From a gamma proteobacterium symbiont of Bathyaustriella thionipta (GTDB taxonomy: Bacteria; Pseudomonadota; Gammaproteobacteria; Chromatiales; Chromatiaceae): a stretch of DNA of 5,850 nucleotides. Below, piece by piece: positions 5,826-5,850 of the stretch (the stretch's first letter is position 1; every line of letters begins with the position of its first letter). A model generated the notes under the pieces. The model saw nothing but the letters and a program-made list of their open reading frames with translations. It had not been told where the DNA came from and did no database searches. The stretch spans positions 1 through 5,850 of the forward strand of contig JAHXHF010000217.1 of the NCBI GenBank assembly GCA_025656895.1, in the 5' to 3' direction. The position numbers were made by a program, and so were the translations under genes.

Positions 5826-5850
5826 TTTTAATTGCGCAACTGGCGACCCC

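Overview
The window looks like chromosomal DNA of a gammaproteobacterium. The isocitrate dehydrogenase aligns with the E. coli Icd type residue for residue at its active site. It is divergent from rluE, the same neighbour arrangement as in E. coli, and an MlaA outer-membrane lipoprotein is present, which implies a diderm envelope. I cannot name a genus. The codon choice and moderate GC look even along the window, and I see no transposase, integrase, CRISPR array, tRNA or rRNA.

Layout, left to right: (1) an 87-base arm of an exact inverted repeat whose partner lies near the right end (5491-5577); (2) icd on the minus strand and rluE on the plus strand, diverging from a short shared promoter region; (3) a SulP-family anion transporter with a STAS domain on the minus strand, convergent with rluE across 45 bases; (4) a roughly 350-base stretch without a convincing gene (3770-4121) that holds the likely transporter promoter, several short palindromes and one weak small ORF; (5) a minus-strand cluster read from right to left: an unrecognised small ORF, a protein resembling the C-terminal half of an alpha/beta hydrolase, and mlaA. 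Each gene in the cluster overlaps the next, so they are probably co-transcribed and translationally coupled; (6) about 100 bases upstream of that cluster with a possible divergent promoter.

Functionally, icd (TCA cycle) and rluE (23S rRNA pseudouridylation) are housekeeping genes, and the SulP protein imports an inorganic or organic anion. MlaA removes misplaced phospholipids from the outer leaflet of the outer membrane, and the adjacent hydrolase-like protein may work with it, although that is inferred only from gene order.

The most notable oddity is structural. The first 87 bases are a perfect inverted copy of the overlap between the small ORF and the hydrolase-like gene, and that hydrolase lacks the half that should carry its nucleophile. 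Either a real inverted duplication and rearrangement or an assembly/amplification chimera at the window edge would explain the copy. I found no convincing evidence of an undescribed multi-gene system.
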